A DNA stretch of 47,225 bases from Iphinoe sp. HA4291-MV1 (GCA_019359415.1 JAHHHH010000060.1:1-47225), one strand, 5' to 3'; shown: positions 8,562 through 17,637, counted from the stretch's first letter. A program made the numbers and translations. The notes: generated by a model not told the origin, from the letters alone.

Positions 8562-10001
8562 TTATTTCTCTGCCCAGTTTTTTGCCCAAGCTAGAGTTTG
8601 ATGTACTTGTTCAAGTGTGGAGGCTTCGCAGTACAGGCGTAAAACGGGTTCGGTACCGCTAAAACGAATCATTAACCAACTGTTGTCGGCTAGACGGAAT
8701 TTGTAGCCGTCAATTGTCTGGCAATTAATGACTGGTTTTCCAGCTATTTCTGTTAAAGGTTGGGTTTGCAGTTGTTGCAGAAGACGCGATCGCACTTCCA
8801 TGCTAGCGAGGGGTAAATCAATGCGATCGTATGCAGATGTGAAATTTGTTTGTTCTTGCAAGTGGCGATAATAGTCACCTAAATCCAGCCCAGATTCCAC
8901 GATAGCTTCTAGTACATACAATGCTGATAGAAGTGCATCACGTTCAGGTATGTGACTTCCGTAGCCAATTCCTCCCGACTCTTCACCGCCCAATAACACC
9001 TCTGTTTCTAACATTCTGTCAGCAATGTATTTATAACCAACGGGTGTTTCAAATACTGACAAGTTGTGAAGTGCTGCTAAACGGGGAATTAAGTCAGAAC
9101 CACTCACGGTTTTTACTATTTCACCTTTAAAGTTACGCCGTAGGGTCAAGTGGTCGATTAATATGGGTACTAGGATTTGCGAACTCAGGAAGTTACCCTC
9201 TCCATCAACAGCAGCAATGCGATCGCTGTCCCCGTCAAACACCAATCCCACTGCTAAACCTGCTTTGTTCGCTTCTCGATGATTTCGCATCACCTCAAAC
9301 AGATGCGAAAGGTATTTGGGCAGAGGTTCTGGTGCGCCGCCACCAAACAGGGGATCACGATTGCTGTTAATTTCTTTTATCTCATTGCCCAGTAGCATTG
9401 CCAGTCCACCAGCTGCAGCACCATGCATAACATCAGCGAATACCGTGAGTTTGCCTACGGTTATGGCATTGCGGATTTTCGCAATATCGATTTTACCTTC
9501 TAGTGCTTCACAATAACTGCGCCAGGGGTTAAACTTCTCTATTTTGCCTGGAGTTGATGCGGGTGGTAATGCCTTGGATAAAAGTGCTTCTATCTCCTTG
9601 GTGACTTCTGGCGGTACAGAACCACCAAAAGCGCCTTTGACTTTCAATCCCAAATATTTACCTGGATTGTGACTAGCGGTAATGACGATCGCACCCAAAG
9701 CATTTTGTTGCTTCGCCACCCAACTAAAAGCCGGGGTTGGGGCATAGGTATCCGTTAGTAGTACATCAAATCCAGCAGCAGAGACAACATCGGCGACTTT
9801 GTGGGCAAAATCTTCTGCCATAAACCGTCGGTCATGTCCCACAATAATTTTACGGTTGCCTACTGTTGGTCCATATGTATCAAGTAATACTTTTGCTGCA
9901 AGTGGCGCAACTAAGGCTACATGCTCAAAGGTGAACTCATCGCCAATTACGCCTCGCCAGCCATCTGTACCAAATTTGACTACGTTAGCTGCTACTGACA
10001 T
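8562..10001 (-). CDS. Phosphoglucomutase/phosphomannomutase family protein
   Basis: 479 aa. All four alpha-D-phosphohexomutase signatures are present: FGTDGWRG at 10-17, the active-site loop VITASHNPGKYLG with phosphoserine S110, metal loop VFDGDSDRIAAV near residue 255, sugar-binding GGEESGGIGY near 340, and phosphate-binding RFSGTEPVLRLY near the C-terminus. It should interconvert hexose 1- and 6-phosphates in the cytoplasm, feeding glycogen or cell-wall precursors. The length and TASHNPGKYLG loop suit the PGM/PMM clade that cyanobacteria carry beside a longer true phosphoglucomutase. Whether glucose or mannose is preferred cannot be read from the sequence. Confidence 0.93.
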   Translation of the reverse strand: MSVAANVVKFGTDGWRGVIGDEFTFEHVALVAPLAAKVLLDTYGPTVGNRKIIVGHDRRFMAEDFAHKVADVVSAAGFDVLLTDTYAPTPAFSWVAKQQNALGAIVITASHNPGKYLGLKVKGAFGGSVPPEVTKEIEALLSKALPPASTPGKIEKFNPWRSYCEALEGKIDIAKIRNAITVGKLTVFADVMHGAAAGGLAMLLGNEIKEINSNRDPLFGGGAPEPLPKYLSHLFEVMRNHREANKAGLAVGLVFDGDSDRIAAVDGEGNFLSSQILVPILIDHLTLRRNFKGEIVKTVSGSDLIPRLAALHNLSVFETPVGYKYIADRMLETEVLLGGEESGGIGYGSHIPERDALLSALYVLEAIVESGLDLGDYYRHLQEQTNFTSAYDRIDLPLASMEVRSRLLQQLQTQPLTEIAGKPVINCQTIDGYKFRLADNSWLMIRFSGTEPVLRLYCEASTLEQVHQTLAWAKNWAEK

Positions 10002-10156
10002 TGAGATATCCCTACTTCCTAATAGTGGATTCTAGCATTTACACAGGGCACCAGTGAAAAAACATTTAGTATAAAAAGTATTAATAAGATACTATTTAGC
10101 ATACTATTAATGACACATCAGCAGACGAGTATGTTCCCTAATGGAGCTGTCTGTAA

Positions 10157-10192
10157 TCAGCAATCAACTTTTTGCTGAGTGTTGATTGCTGA
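10157..10192. repeat. 12-bp perfect inverted repeat (hairpin)
   Basis: TCAGCAATCAAC (10157-10168) pairs with GTTGATTGCTGA (10181-10192) across a 12-base loop. It lies between the stop of the prolyl iminopeptidase and the start of the mutase, both on the minus strand. There is no T-run on either side, so a Rho-independent terminator is not established. Confidence 0.6.
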
Positions 10193-10216
10193 GCGATAGT
10201 ATAGTCATGAGTGCAA

Positions 10217-11164
10217 CTATAACTCTACAAATTTATCTGTTGCCTCAATCAAAGCACTCATAATTCCCGGTTCACTCATTGAATGTCCGGCATCAGGGAC
10301 AACAACAAATTCTGCTTCCGACCAAGCACGATGTAATTCCCAAGCTGATATCATCGGACAAACAACATCGTAACGTCCCTGAACAATCAAGGCAGGAATA
10401 TGGCGGATACGTTCAACATTTGAAAGTAATTGATTTTCTGTTTCAAAAAATCCTTTCTTAATAAAATAATGACACTCAATTCGCGCAAATGCTTCTGCGA
10501 ATTCATTTTCACCAAACTTTTGCATCAGTTCTGTGTCTATAAACAATCGACTTGTACTAGCTTCCCAAATTGACCAAGCACGCGCTGCTTCCAACCTAGT
10601 TAATGAATCTGGACTGGTCAAGCGTTTGTAATAAGCTGTAAGCATATCATCCCGCTCAGCAGGTGGAATCGGTTTGAGATATTCTTCCCAAGCATCAGGA
10701 AAAATATAACTAGCCCCCTCTTGATAGAACCATCGCAGTTCTTTGCGCCTTAACATAAATATGCCGCGTAGAATGAGTCCCGTGCATCGAGAGGGATGGG
10801 TTTGACTGTAGGCTAATGCTAACGTACTTCCCCAACTACCACCGAAAACAACCCACTTCTCTATGTTTAAATGCTCTCGCAGCTTTTCAATATCACTGAC
10901 CAAATCCCAAGTGGTATTTTCCCGTAGTTCTGCATGAGGTGTACTTTGACCACAACCACGTTGGTCAAACATCACAAGACGCCATTTTTCTGGATTAAAA
11001 TATTGTCGGTAAAAGGACGGACATCCACCACCAGGTCCTCCATGTAGCAAAACAATTGGCTTGCCCTGTGGATTGCCTGATTCTTCAAAATGAATGATGT
11101 GGAGGTCAGAAACCTTTAACTTGCCTTCTTTGTAAGGTTTGATTGGTGGGTAAAGTTCTCGCAT
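10217..11164 (-). CDS. pip: Prolyl iminopeptidase (alpha/beta hydrolase, S33)
   Basis: The start is placed at MRELYPPIKPY, the usual beginning of this family; the frame stays open for 40 more codons, but that part is low-complexity and not family-like. The 315-aa enzyme has oxyanion motif HGGPGGG (41-47), FDQRGCGQS, nucleophile S110 in GGSWGS, Asp in GRYDVVCP and His in DAGHSMSEPG. It removes N-terminal proline from peptides in the cytoplasm. No operon partner: the next gene on this strand, the mutase, is 215 bp downstream, and the region upstream is divergent to the GrpB gene. Confidence 0.93.
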   Translation of the reverse strand: MRELYPPIKPYKEGKLKVSDLHIIHFEESGNPQGKPIVLLHGGPGGGCPSFYRQYFNPEKWRLVMFDQRGCGQSTPHAELRENTTWDLVSDIEKLREHLNIEKWVVFGGSWGSTLALAYSQTHPSRCTGLILRGIFMLRRKELRWFYQEGASYIFPDAWEEYLKPIPPAERDDMLTAYYKRLTSPDSLTRLEAARAWSIWEASTSRLFIDTELMQKFGENEFAEAFARIECHYFIKKGFFETENQLLSNVERIRHIPALIVQGRYDVVCPMISAWELHRAWSEAEFVVVPDAGHSMSEPGIMSALIEATDKFVEL

Positions 11165-11267
11165 GCCATCTATATCTAATGCCTGTGATGAGGAAATTGT
11201 ATAACAAATGACCAAGAAGGGTGTGGGGGGGTGGGGTGTAGGGGAAATGCACAGTCGTTTTACTTGA

Positions 11268-11438
11268 ATAGGCATTAGCTGCAAACTCGATCCTAAGGCT
11301 AAAATTCCGTTGCGGTTTTTATTCTTTTACTGGTTACCGCTATCGTTGCCCATTTTAGGTAAGCAATATGCCAAATTCATTACTTATCTGATTGGCTTTG
11401 GTATACAACCTGCTCGTTTAAAGATTGAAGCGAGGTAA
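11268..11438 (+). pseudogene. Possible 3' gene remnant (56 open codons, no start)
   Basis: Between the divergent pip and GrpB genes lies an open frame with no ATG that ends TAA at 11438, just before the GrpB start. It reads like the tail of a membrane or membrane-associated protein: a basic stretch, a hydrophobic segment (FLFFYWLPLSLPILG), then YAKFITYLIGFGIQPARL and a charged end. The composition looks coding rather than random, so I take it as the decayed 3' end of a lost gene. A short gene with a non-standard start is the alternative. The GAGG serving the GrpB gene lies within its last codons. Confidence 0.35.
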
Positions 11439-11444
11439 AAACTC

Positions 11445-12335
11445 ATGTCCTCTAGTCAGTTCAAGGATGCCATTAAAGTCGAAGTAGTCCCGCATGATCC
11501 TGCGTGGCGAGAGGACTTTGAGGCAGAGTCACAGCAGATAGCATCTGCGATGGGAGAAAATATCATTACCATTCACCACATTGGTAGCACGGCGATTCCA
11601 GGCATTTATGCAAAGCCGATTATTGATTTCTTAATTGAAGTCAAAGACATTGCCAAAACCGACGAGCAGAGTGCAGTAATGGAGGCGATCGGTTACGAAG
11701 CAATGGGCGAGTTTGGGCTTCCCGGTCGGCGTTACTTCCGTAAGAATCGTTCACCAGGTATCAGAACTCACAATATTCACACTTATGAAGTTGGTTCACC
11801 CGAAATTACCCGCCATCTGGCATTTCGGGATTATATGATCGCCCATCCGGAAGCCGCGCAGCAATACAGCGAATTAAAGCGTGAGTTAGCGAAAAAATAC
11901 CCCCAGGATATTGAAGGTTATATGGATGGCAAGGATGGGTTTGTCAAAACGATGGAGAAAAAAGCATTGGAGTGGCAAACCATGATGCAAACACACCAAG
12001 ATTTACTAGCAAAAGCGTATGCTGCCTTTAACGTCCGCGATATTGATGCAGTTCTAGCGGTTATGCATCCTGATGTGGAGTGGGCAAACGGCATGGAAGG
12101 TGGGCATGTTCACGGGCATGAAGCGGTGCGCGACTATTGGACTCGCCAGTGGAGTTTAATGAATCCTCATGTCGAACCCGAAAGATTTCAACAGGATGAA
12201 ACTGGGCGAATGGTGGTCGATGTTCATCAAGTGGTGCGCGATTTAGACGGAAATGTGATTGTGGATCAAATGGTTCAGCATGTTTACATCATTGAGAATG
12301 ATTTGATTCGGCGTATGGATATCCAGGAATCGTAG
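11445..12335 (+). CDS. GrpB-family protein fused to a SnoaL/NTF2-like domain
   Basis: 296 aa. Residues ~9-175 are a GrpB (UPF0157) domain of the nucleotidyltransferase-like fold: VVPHDPAWREDFEAE, the HHIGSTAIPGIYAKPIIDFLIEV core, and RYFRKNRSPGIRTHNIHTYEVGSPE. Residues ~182-296 are a separate SnoaL-like domain (LLAKAYAAFNVRDIDAVLAVMHPDVEW, then RDYWTRQW and a VQHVYIIENDLIRRMDI end). GAGG at 11432-11435 supports the start. GrpB domains are usually stand-alone or joined to CoaE; I do not know this fusion as a described protein. The substrate of either half is unknown. GC content and codon use look slightly richer than the neighbours, which could mean transfer. Confidence 0.85.
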   Translation: MSSSQFKDAIKVEVVPHDPAWREDFEAESQQIASAMGENIITIHHIGSTAIPGIYAKPIIDFLIEVKDIAKTDEQSAVMEAIGYEAMGEFGLPGRRYFRKNRSPGIRTHNIHTYEVGSPEITRHLAFRDYMIAHPEAAQQYSELKRELAKKYPQDIEGYMDGKDGFVKTMEKKALEWQTMMQTHQDLLAKAYAAFNVRDIDAVLAVMHPDVEWANGMEGGHVHGHEAVRDYWTRQWSLMNPHVEPERFQQDETGRMVVDVHQVVRDLDGNVIVDQMVQHVYIIENDLIRRMDIQES

Positions 12336-12365
12336 AGGCTGTTCTTTTACTTCTACTAAATAACA

Positions 12366-13370
12366 CTATCTATCGCAACTTGTGTAATCCGCTACCTTTG
12401 AAAAAGCTAACTTTGCAGCACCTGCTATTCCTGCAAAGTTACCCAATTCTGCTGGCAATATTTGTAAACCGAGTCGTGAAGTAAGTAGCACTCTCTGCTC
12501 AAGTTCTGCTTTGACTGATGGTATAAAAAATTCGGCACTTGCACTCACACCGCCACCAATTACAACTGCTTCTGGCGTCAGCACATAAATTAAACTTGTT
12601 AATCCAATGCCCAAGTATATACCATACTCTTGCCAAAATGTCAATGCTTTGGGTTCTCCGGCTTTTGCAAGAGCGCCAAGTTCTGCTGGTTCTTTCCCCG
12701 TGCGACGACGAATTGCTGGAACAGACAAATACTGCTCCAAAGAGCCTTGATTGCCACTATTACACATTGGACCATCTGGGTTAAGGGTGATTAATCCTAG
12801 TTCACCTGCTGCGCCTAAATGACCAACAAACAGTTTACCATCCAAGATAATTGCACCACCCACTCCGGTTCCCAAAGTGAGTAGAATGAGATTTTGAAAG
12901 CGGCGACCTGCTCCTAACCAAGCTTCCCCTAACCCTGCACAATTAGCATCGTTAGCGATAATGGTAGGTTTGCCTGTTTTTGCTTCCAAAGCGTCGGCTA
13001 AGGGGACATCGTGCCATCCTGACAGATTAATGGCGACTTTGGCAATGCGTCCTGCTGCATCCGCTGGTCCTGGAGTGCCAACACCAATGGCAATAGTATG
13101 ATTTTGATTGTCAATCTGGGCGATCGCATCTACGATTTCTGCCATAACCGCCTCTGGTGTGGCGGGTTGCGGCGTTGCCACAGTTAACGATTGTAAACAA
13201 GTGCCGTCTGTAGCAAAACGCCCCAGCTTAATTGCTGTTCCACCTAAGTCAATGCCAATGACTTGAGAATCTACCACTGTCAAACCCCTCACAAATAGGC
13301 GCGAAGCTGTAACAAATTTGGCAGTAGTTGCCAAATCTGCTACTTCATTTTTTACCAGCTTCGTTACCAA
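12366..13370 (-). CDS. ROK-family sugar kinase (glucokinase-like)
   Basis: 334 aa. The ROK phosphate loop VIGIDLGGTAIKLG begins near residue 37, followed by GVGTPGP, catalytic IIANDANCAGLGE, LLTLGTGVGGAII and GELGLITLNPDG. The ROK zinc site (CxCGxxGCxE) is mostly lost: the segment reads MCNSGNQGSLEQ, keeping one Cys. ROK kinases phosphorylate glucose or related sugars with ATP. There is no N-terminal helix-turn-helix, so it is a kinase, not a repressor. The first ~30 residues are unlike the family and overlap the upstream 67-aa gene by 26 bp; a GTG at codon 32 (13277) may be the real start. Convergent with the GrpB gene. Confidence 0.9.
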   Translation of the reverse strand: MVTKLVKNEVADLATTAKFVTASRLFVRGLTVVDSQVIGIDLGGTAIKLGRFATDGTCLQSLTVATPQPATPEAVMAEIVDAIAQIDNQNHTIAIGVGTPGPADAAGRIAKVAINLSGWHDVPLADALEAKTGKPTIIANDANCAGLGEAWLGAGRRFQNLILLTLGTGVGGAIILDGKLFVGHLGAAGELGLITLNPDGPMCNSGNQGSLEQYLSVPAIRRRTGKEPAELGALAKAGEPKALTFWQEYGIYLGIGLTSLIYVLTPEAVVIGGGVSASAEFFIPSVKAELEQRVLLTSRLGLQILPAELGNFAGIAGAAKLAFSKVADYTSCDR

Positions 13371-13548
13371 AAAATTCTACATTTTCAGAGTCATTTGGTG
13401 CGGGTCGCAAAGTAGCGACAGTCAGGGGATGAAAACTGGGCTGACCCTGCAAAGATGCTACTGGGGCACCTCTTAAAATACCAGTCAGGGCAACGGAAAG
13501 CATAAAGCCACCAGCAGCAGCAGCAATTAAAGAAAAGTTATCTTTCAC
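13345..13548 (-). CDS. Small N-terminally anchored protein (67 aa)
   Basis: The product starts MKDNFSLIAAAAGGFMLSVAL: a short charged start, one hydrophobic segment (about residues 7-24), then a Pro/Ser-rich tail with no motif. It would be a single-span or secreted small protein. It ends inside the first codons of the ROK kinase (26-bp overlap), so the two may be translationally coupled if that ATG is used. Family unknown. Confidence 0.55.
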   Translation of the reverse strand: MKDNFSLIAAAAGGFMLSVALTGILRGAPVASLQGQPSFHPLTVATLRPAPNDSENVEFFGNEAGKK

Positions 13549-13676
13549 ACAAATCTCTCAGTGACAAGTACAACAGATATTAGGGTAGCAAACGAAATCA
13601 GCTATGGTTTGCTTGTTGTGAGTTGTTGATTGTTTTATGAACCATCAACCACTACCTAATAACAAATAACCCGCGA

Positions 13677-14573
13677 CTATTTCCGGATGTCTTTCCGTAA
13701 ACGGGGATTGATATAATCATTTAACCCCTCACCGAGTAGCGATAGCCCCACAACCATTGTTGTCATCGCTAATCCAGGGAAAAGCGCAGTCCACCAAACA
13801 CCAACAGGTAGCGCTTGCAAAGCTTGTTGTAAATCGCGCCCCCATTCTGGTGTTTCTCTTGGAAGTCCTAGTCCTAAAAAACCTAAACCGCCGAGAATCA
13901 AAATTGCATCAGCGGCGTTAAGGGTAAAAAGTACAGGTACGCTTTGAATCACGTTGAAAAATAGGTATCGAGAAAGAACTTGCCACGTGTTGGCACCCAT
14001 TGCTTGTGCCGCTTCAATGAATACTTCAGTTTTCACACTCACAGTATGATTACGGACAACACGATAATATTGCGGTACATAAGCAATGCTGATAGCAAGA
14101 GCCGCGTTTAAGATTCCACGTCCCACTATAAATGCTAGCGTTACTGAAAGTAGTAATCCTGGTAAAGTATAGATACTATCCATGACGAATAGCAATGCTT
14201 TATCTAATCTACCCCCTACATAGCCACTCAACATACCCAGAGGCACACCAACAAACATACTTATCGCCGTAGCTAATAAAACGACTTGCAAGGCAGCTTG
14301 AGCGCCGAATAGGGTGCGCGAGAAGACATCATAGCCTTCGCGACTGGTGCCAAACCAATGTTGAAGTGATGGTGGTTCTTGAATGGGGTTACTTAAGGAA
14401 TCTATGGGGTTTTGCACCAAACCCAATGCCTGAAGTAAGGGAGCAAAAAGAGCCAGGAATAAGAAAAACAGAGTCATCGCTAACCCAATCAACATCAGTT
14501 GTTGGGAAAGGGTGGGGCTTTTGGCAAACCGTAAAAATCTTAACTGGGGACTTTTTGTGATGGTCATAAACAA
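13677..14573 (-). CDS. ABC transporter permease, dipeptide/oligopeptide type (DppC/OppC-like)
   Basis: 298 aa with six predicted membrane spans, the first at about 25-48. An OppC-N-like region precedes the permease domain: HWFGTSREGYDVFSRTLFGAQ is the conserved DppC/OppC segment. The cytoplasmic EAA loop reads EAAQAMGANTWQVLSRYLFFN, the contact for the ATPase. GGLGFLGLGLPRETPEWG near residue 230 is also typical. It should be the second permease of a peptide or nickel-type importer. No partner permease, ATPase or binding protein is adjacent, so its partners lie elsewhere. The start may be Met1 or Met3. Substrate unknown. Confidence 0.92.
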   Translation of the reverse strand: MFMTITKSPQLRFLRFAKSPTLSQQLMLIGLAMTLFFLFLALFAPLLQALGLVQNPIDSLSNPIQEPPSLQHWFGTSREGYDVFSRTLFGAQAALQVVLLATAISMFVGVPLGMLSGYVGGRLDKALLFVMDSIYTLPGLLLSVTLAFIVGRGILNAALAISIAYVPQYYRVVRNHTVSVKTEVFIEAAQAMGANTWQVLSRYLFFNVIQSVPVLFTLNAADAILILGGLGFLGLGLPRETPEWGRDLQQALQALPVGVWWTALFPGLAMTTMVVGLSLLGEGLNDYINPRLRKDIRK

Positions 14574-14769
14574 CAGGGAGGGGTGGGGAGTTCGCAGTTG
14601 CGAGTATAGATGACCATTCTACATATCAGATGGTTTCGTACAATGATGCAAAGACACGAAGCTAACAACAGATACAATACTTACGTGGACAGTATAAATA
14701 ACTAAAAATACTTATAAATTATTTGTAACAGTATTTAACATGGTAATAATATCATTTAAAGTAGTGAGA

Positions 14770-14806
14770 AGCCAGCACCTAACCGTGGAAAGTGACAGCG
14801 CTGGCT
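14770..14806 (+). promoter_or_regulatory. Hairpin in the leader of the 66-aa gene
   Basis: AGCCAGC (14770-14776) pairs perfectly with GCTGGCT (14800-14806) over a 23-base loop. It sits 36 bp before the start of the small gene at 14842, and a T6 run follows 11 bases later, just before the GAAGGAG ribosome site. It could be a leader structure or attenuator. I could not match it to a known riboswitch class. Confidence 0.35.
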
Positions 14807-14841
14807 CTGCCTCCGAATTTTTTGAAGGAGATAATTTTATT

Positions 14842-15042
14842 ATGGCTTATCAAGAACGCCTCAAACCTTGGGCGGTTATCCATTCACTGTCATCTTCACA
14901 AAAGGTAGTCATCAGCCGCCACCGGAGTCGCGTTGATGCAGAAGAATACCTTAGGTTATTGCGTCAGCTAAAGCCTACTAGCAAACATGAAATCGTTTTT
15001 GAGCCAGCAGAGGATAAGGTGCAGCCAGAGGTAGGGAGATGA
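14842..15042 (+). CDS. Small conserved basic protein (66 aa)
   Basis: The start is decided by GAAGGAG at 14824-14830, followed by ATG (MAYQERLKPWAVIHSL); the open frame extends upstream but through the leader hairpin. The 66 residues form a compact strand-helix protein: a WAVIHSL strand, KVVISRHRSRVDAEEYLRLLRQL helix, then an acidic tail. It resembles short conserved cyanobacterial proteins of unknown role. It converges on NTRC, whose stop codon is 36 bp away. Confidence 0.65.
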   Translation: MAYQERLKPWAVIHSLSSSQKVVISRHRSRVDAEEYLRLLRQLKPTSKHEIVFEPAEDKVQPEVGR

Positions 15043-15078
15043 GACAGCTTCATCTCCTTCCTTTTGTCTACTGAGTAT

Positions 15079-16452
15079 CTACAAATTGCTTTCAATCAAT
15101 TGGCGGTACTCACTCTTTTGCTTGACGCCTTTGAACTCCTTCAACAAATCCTTATCCTTGAAGAACTGAACTGTTGGTGTTCCTGTAACACCAGCGTTTT
15201 CAGCAATGTCTCGGTCTTTGTCGATGTCAATTTCGATGAAGTGGATTTTGCCGTCAAATTCATCCACAACTTTATTTAGGATGGGCTTGAGGGTATGGCA
15301 AGGACCACAACCAGGAGCAATGTATTTGACGATGAGTAGGCGATCGCTTTCATGGAACAGCTTACGCAGAGCATAACCCCCCTGATGACGGGTTGTGCTT
15401 AAATCAAATTCAGCGGCTTGCTGTTCCTCAGTTTTCTTCTCGGCTGACTGTTCTAGTTCATTATCTGGAGTTTCCGGTTTTTGATGAAATTCCTGAATTA
15501 AGCCACTAGAAGAAAGCCAGCGTTCTGCTAACATCGCTGCTGTACAACCACTACCTGCGGCGGTAACTGCTTGACGGTACTCATGGTCTTGTACGTCGCC
15601 TGCAGCGAAAACACCCTCTACGCTTGTTTCTGGAGAGCTAGGCTTGGTGACGATGTAACCGACGTCATTCAGTTCTAGTTGTCCCTTAAATAAGGATGTA
15701 TTGGGGTTGTGACCGATCGCGTAGAATAATCCCTTAACGTGCAGTTCGCTCTCTTCGTCAGTTTTGGTGTTGTGGATTTTTATCCCTTCCATGTGCTTGT
15801 CGTTTCCAAACACATCCACTGCTTCTGTGTTCCAGTGAACTGTGATTTTGGGGTTATTCAAAACCCGGTCTTGCATAGCTTTAGAAGCTCGCATTTTCTC
15901 GGTTCGCACCAGCAAATTCACCTTAGAACTGTACTTAGTCAGGTAAATCGCTTCTTCCGCTGCTGAGTCGCCACCACCAACTACGGCTAATTCCGCACCG
16001 TGGAAAATAGGTGTAGCACCATCGCAGATAGCACAAGCGGAAATACCCCGACTCCAAAACTGAGGCTCACAAGGGAGTCCCAAGCGTTTTGCTGTTGCAC
16101 CCGTAGCAATGATGATGCTGTGGGTTTTAAATTCCTGTTCCTCAGAGCGGACTGTAAAAGGACGCTGACTCAAATCAACTTCAATAACATCTTCTGTATA
16201 TAACTCAGCCCCCCAACGCTCCGCCTGAGCTTTCATCCTATCCATCAGTTCTGGTCCGGTAATTCCTTGGGGAAATCCAGGAAAGTTCTCCACTTCAGTC
16301 GTTGTCATCAACTGACCACCAGGTAACCCCCCGGCTTGGAAACCCTCAAAGACAACGGGTTTGAGGTTAGCCCGTCCTGCGTAGATAGCAGCTGTGTACC
16401 CTGCTGGACCAGAACCGATAATGACTACGTTTTCTACTGTCGGGTTGGTCAT
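15079..16452 (-). CDS. ntrC: NADPH-thioredoxin reductase C (NTR-thioredoxin fusion)
   Basis: 457 aa, two domains. Residues 1-320 are an NADPH-thioredoxin reductase: FAD-binding [18 protein letters not shown], redox pair C140-A-I-C143, NADPH-binding [12 protein letters not shown] and FAAGDVQD. A Glu/Gln-rich linker (about 322-355) joins a thioredoxin domain (356-457) with C382-G-P-C385 and cis-Pro in GTPTVQF. This is the NTRC arrangement of plants and many cyanobacteria. The enzyme uses NADPH to reduce 2-Cys peroxiredoxin and redox-regulated targets, also in the dark. The symbol follows plant usage (NTRC) and is not the nitrogen regulator NtrC; trxB is a common automatic name. No operon partner. 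Confidence 0.95.
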   Translation of the reverse strand: MTNPTVENVVIIGSGPAGYTAAIYAGRANLKPVVFEGFQAGGLPGGQLMTTTEVENFPGFPQGITGPELMDRMKAQAERWGAELYTEDVIEVDLSQRPFTVRSEEQEFKTHSIIIATGATAKRLGLPCEPQFWSRGISACAICDGATPIFHGAELAVVGGGDSAAEEAIYLTKYSSKVNLLVRTEKMRASKAMQDRVLNNPKITVHWNTEAVDVFGNDKHMEGIKIHNTKTDEESELHVKGLFYAIGHNPNTSLFKGQLELNDVGYIVTKPSSPETSVEGVFAAGDVQDHEYRQAVTAAGSGCTAAMLAERWLSSSGLIQEFHQKPETPDNELEQSAEKKTEEQQAAEFDLSTTRHQGGYALRKLFHESDRLLIVKYIAPGCGPCHTLKPILNKVVDEFDGKIHFIEIDIDKDRDIAENAGVTGTPTVQFFKDKDLLKEFKGVKQKSEYRQLIESNL

Positions 16453-16645
16453 GATTACTTATACAAACTCATAACGACTATGACTTAGTATAGCATACTA
16501 GATAAGGGATGATAGAAAATTCCGAAGATTACAAATCTGGGAATACTAAAGCTAGGGTGCATCACTAACTTGAGTAGCATGGATATGAACTATCCATGCT
16601 ACAAAGCCATAAAGTCGAGAAGTGCTAGGAAAAATCTAACTAATG

Positions 16646-16750
16646 TATAGCAATCCTAAATAGGTTGTAAAAAAATCCAGCCTTCACCAAACCCGGTTTC
16701 TTGGAGAAACCGGGTTTCTCTGTGTTCACGAATGATTTAGGACTGCTATA
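16646..16750. mobile_element. 105-bp miniature hairpin element, copy 1
   Basis: Terminal inverted repeats TATAGCAATCCTAAAT (16646-16661) and ATTTAGGACTGCTATA (16735-16750) differ at one base. The centre is a perfect 13-bp hairpin, AAACCCGGTTTCT (16689-16701) / AGAAACCGGGTTT (16705-16717), with loop TGG. A second element of exactly the same length and plan lies at 34260-34364. No coding capacity; probably a MITE or REP-type repeat. It occupies the 610-bp gap between NTRC and the pilin gene. The rest of that gap holds GC-rich HIP1-like palindromic sequence at about 16820-16900 and nothing else I can identify. Confidence 0.8.
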
Positions 16751-17061
16751 AGAGTTTTAAGCTGTTTTACAGTGTAAAGATCTGAGCTTTACTCTTACAG
16801 GAAGTTGCAGAGTGTAAAGCGCACACGCCGCAGATGCGAGGAGCACAGCTAGCGGCGATCGCCCTTGGCGGGCACTTCGTGCCATCGCGCCCAATTAAGA
16901 AGTCGCGCAAAATGTACACAACACTAATGGATCTCTACTATTAATACGGCTGCAATAATGTGAGGAAAAAATTTTTTTGCAAGGGTTGATAGGCAACGAG
17001 AAAAAGTGGGTAAGTTACAGATAGAACCCCATAACCTCTTCATCACGCTCGGAAAATACTG

Positions 17062-17637
17062 ATGAAAACTAAAATAAAAGCTCAATTCCTGCAGTACATT
17101 CTTAACAAAAAGAAACAAGACGAGGGCTTTACACTCATTGAGCTACTGGTAGTCATTATTATTATTGGTATTCTTTCTGCTATTGCTTTGCCTTCTTTCC
17201 TCAACCAAGCGAACAAAGCCAAGCAATCAGAAGCTAAACAGTACATTAGTGCTATGAACCGAGCGCAGCAAGCTTACTACTTGGAAAACAGTGCATTTGC
17301 AGGTCAAAATGAGTTTGAGAAGTTAGGGATTGGTATTAAAACCGCAACGGAGAACTACAATTATGAAATTAAAAAAAATGCCAATCAGGCTGTCAATAAT
17401 GGTATCTCTAGGAAAGAAGCCCTCAAATCCTACGCAGGTGTCGTTATTTTGAAACAAGACGGTACCAGTGAAGCAACGACTCAAGCCATTTTGTGTGAGT
17501 CTAATAATATTGGCGCGGTAGCTGCAAGAGAGCCAAATACTGATGAGAAAGCACAACCAAAATGTCCGAACGGTTTCTCAGAGCTTAATCAGTCCCCCCA
17601 ACCCAGTAACTCCACAACGCCTAATCAATCTCAGTAA
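17062..17637 (+). CDS. Type IV pilin-like protein (PilA family)
   Basis: 191 aa. The class III signal is unmistakable: a basic leader ending D-E-G22, cleavage before F23, then TLIELLVVIIIIGILSAIALP, with E27 as the conserved Glu5 of the mature pilin. The N-terminal helix continues through NQANKAKQSEAKQYI. Two late cysteines (ILCESNN and PKCPNG) can close the C-terminal D-loop. The tail is Ser/Pro/Gln-rich. It should be processed by PilD and assembled in a type IV pilus or pseudopilus (gliding, hormogonium motility, adhesion). It stands alone between two miniature elements. The 22-residue leader is long for a type IVa pilin but normal in cyanobacteria. Confidence 0.95.
   Translation: MKTKIKAQFLQYILNKKKQDEGFTLIELLVVIIIIGILSAIALPSFLNQANKAKQSEAKQYISAMNRAQQAYYLENSAFAGQNEFEKLGIGIKTATENYNYEIKKNANQAVNNGISRKEALKSYAGVVILKQDGTSEATTQAILCESNNIGAVAAREPNTDEKAQPKCPNGFSELNQSPQPSNSTTPNQSQ

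Noticed and set aside
10157-10192. Rho-independent terminator of pip
   Set aside because: The 12-bp stem is good but neither flank has a T-run; listed only as an inverted repeat.
14770-14830. Glutamine or cyclic-di-GMP riboswitch
   Set aside because: A single stem with no conserved core of either class.
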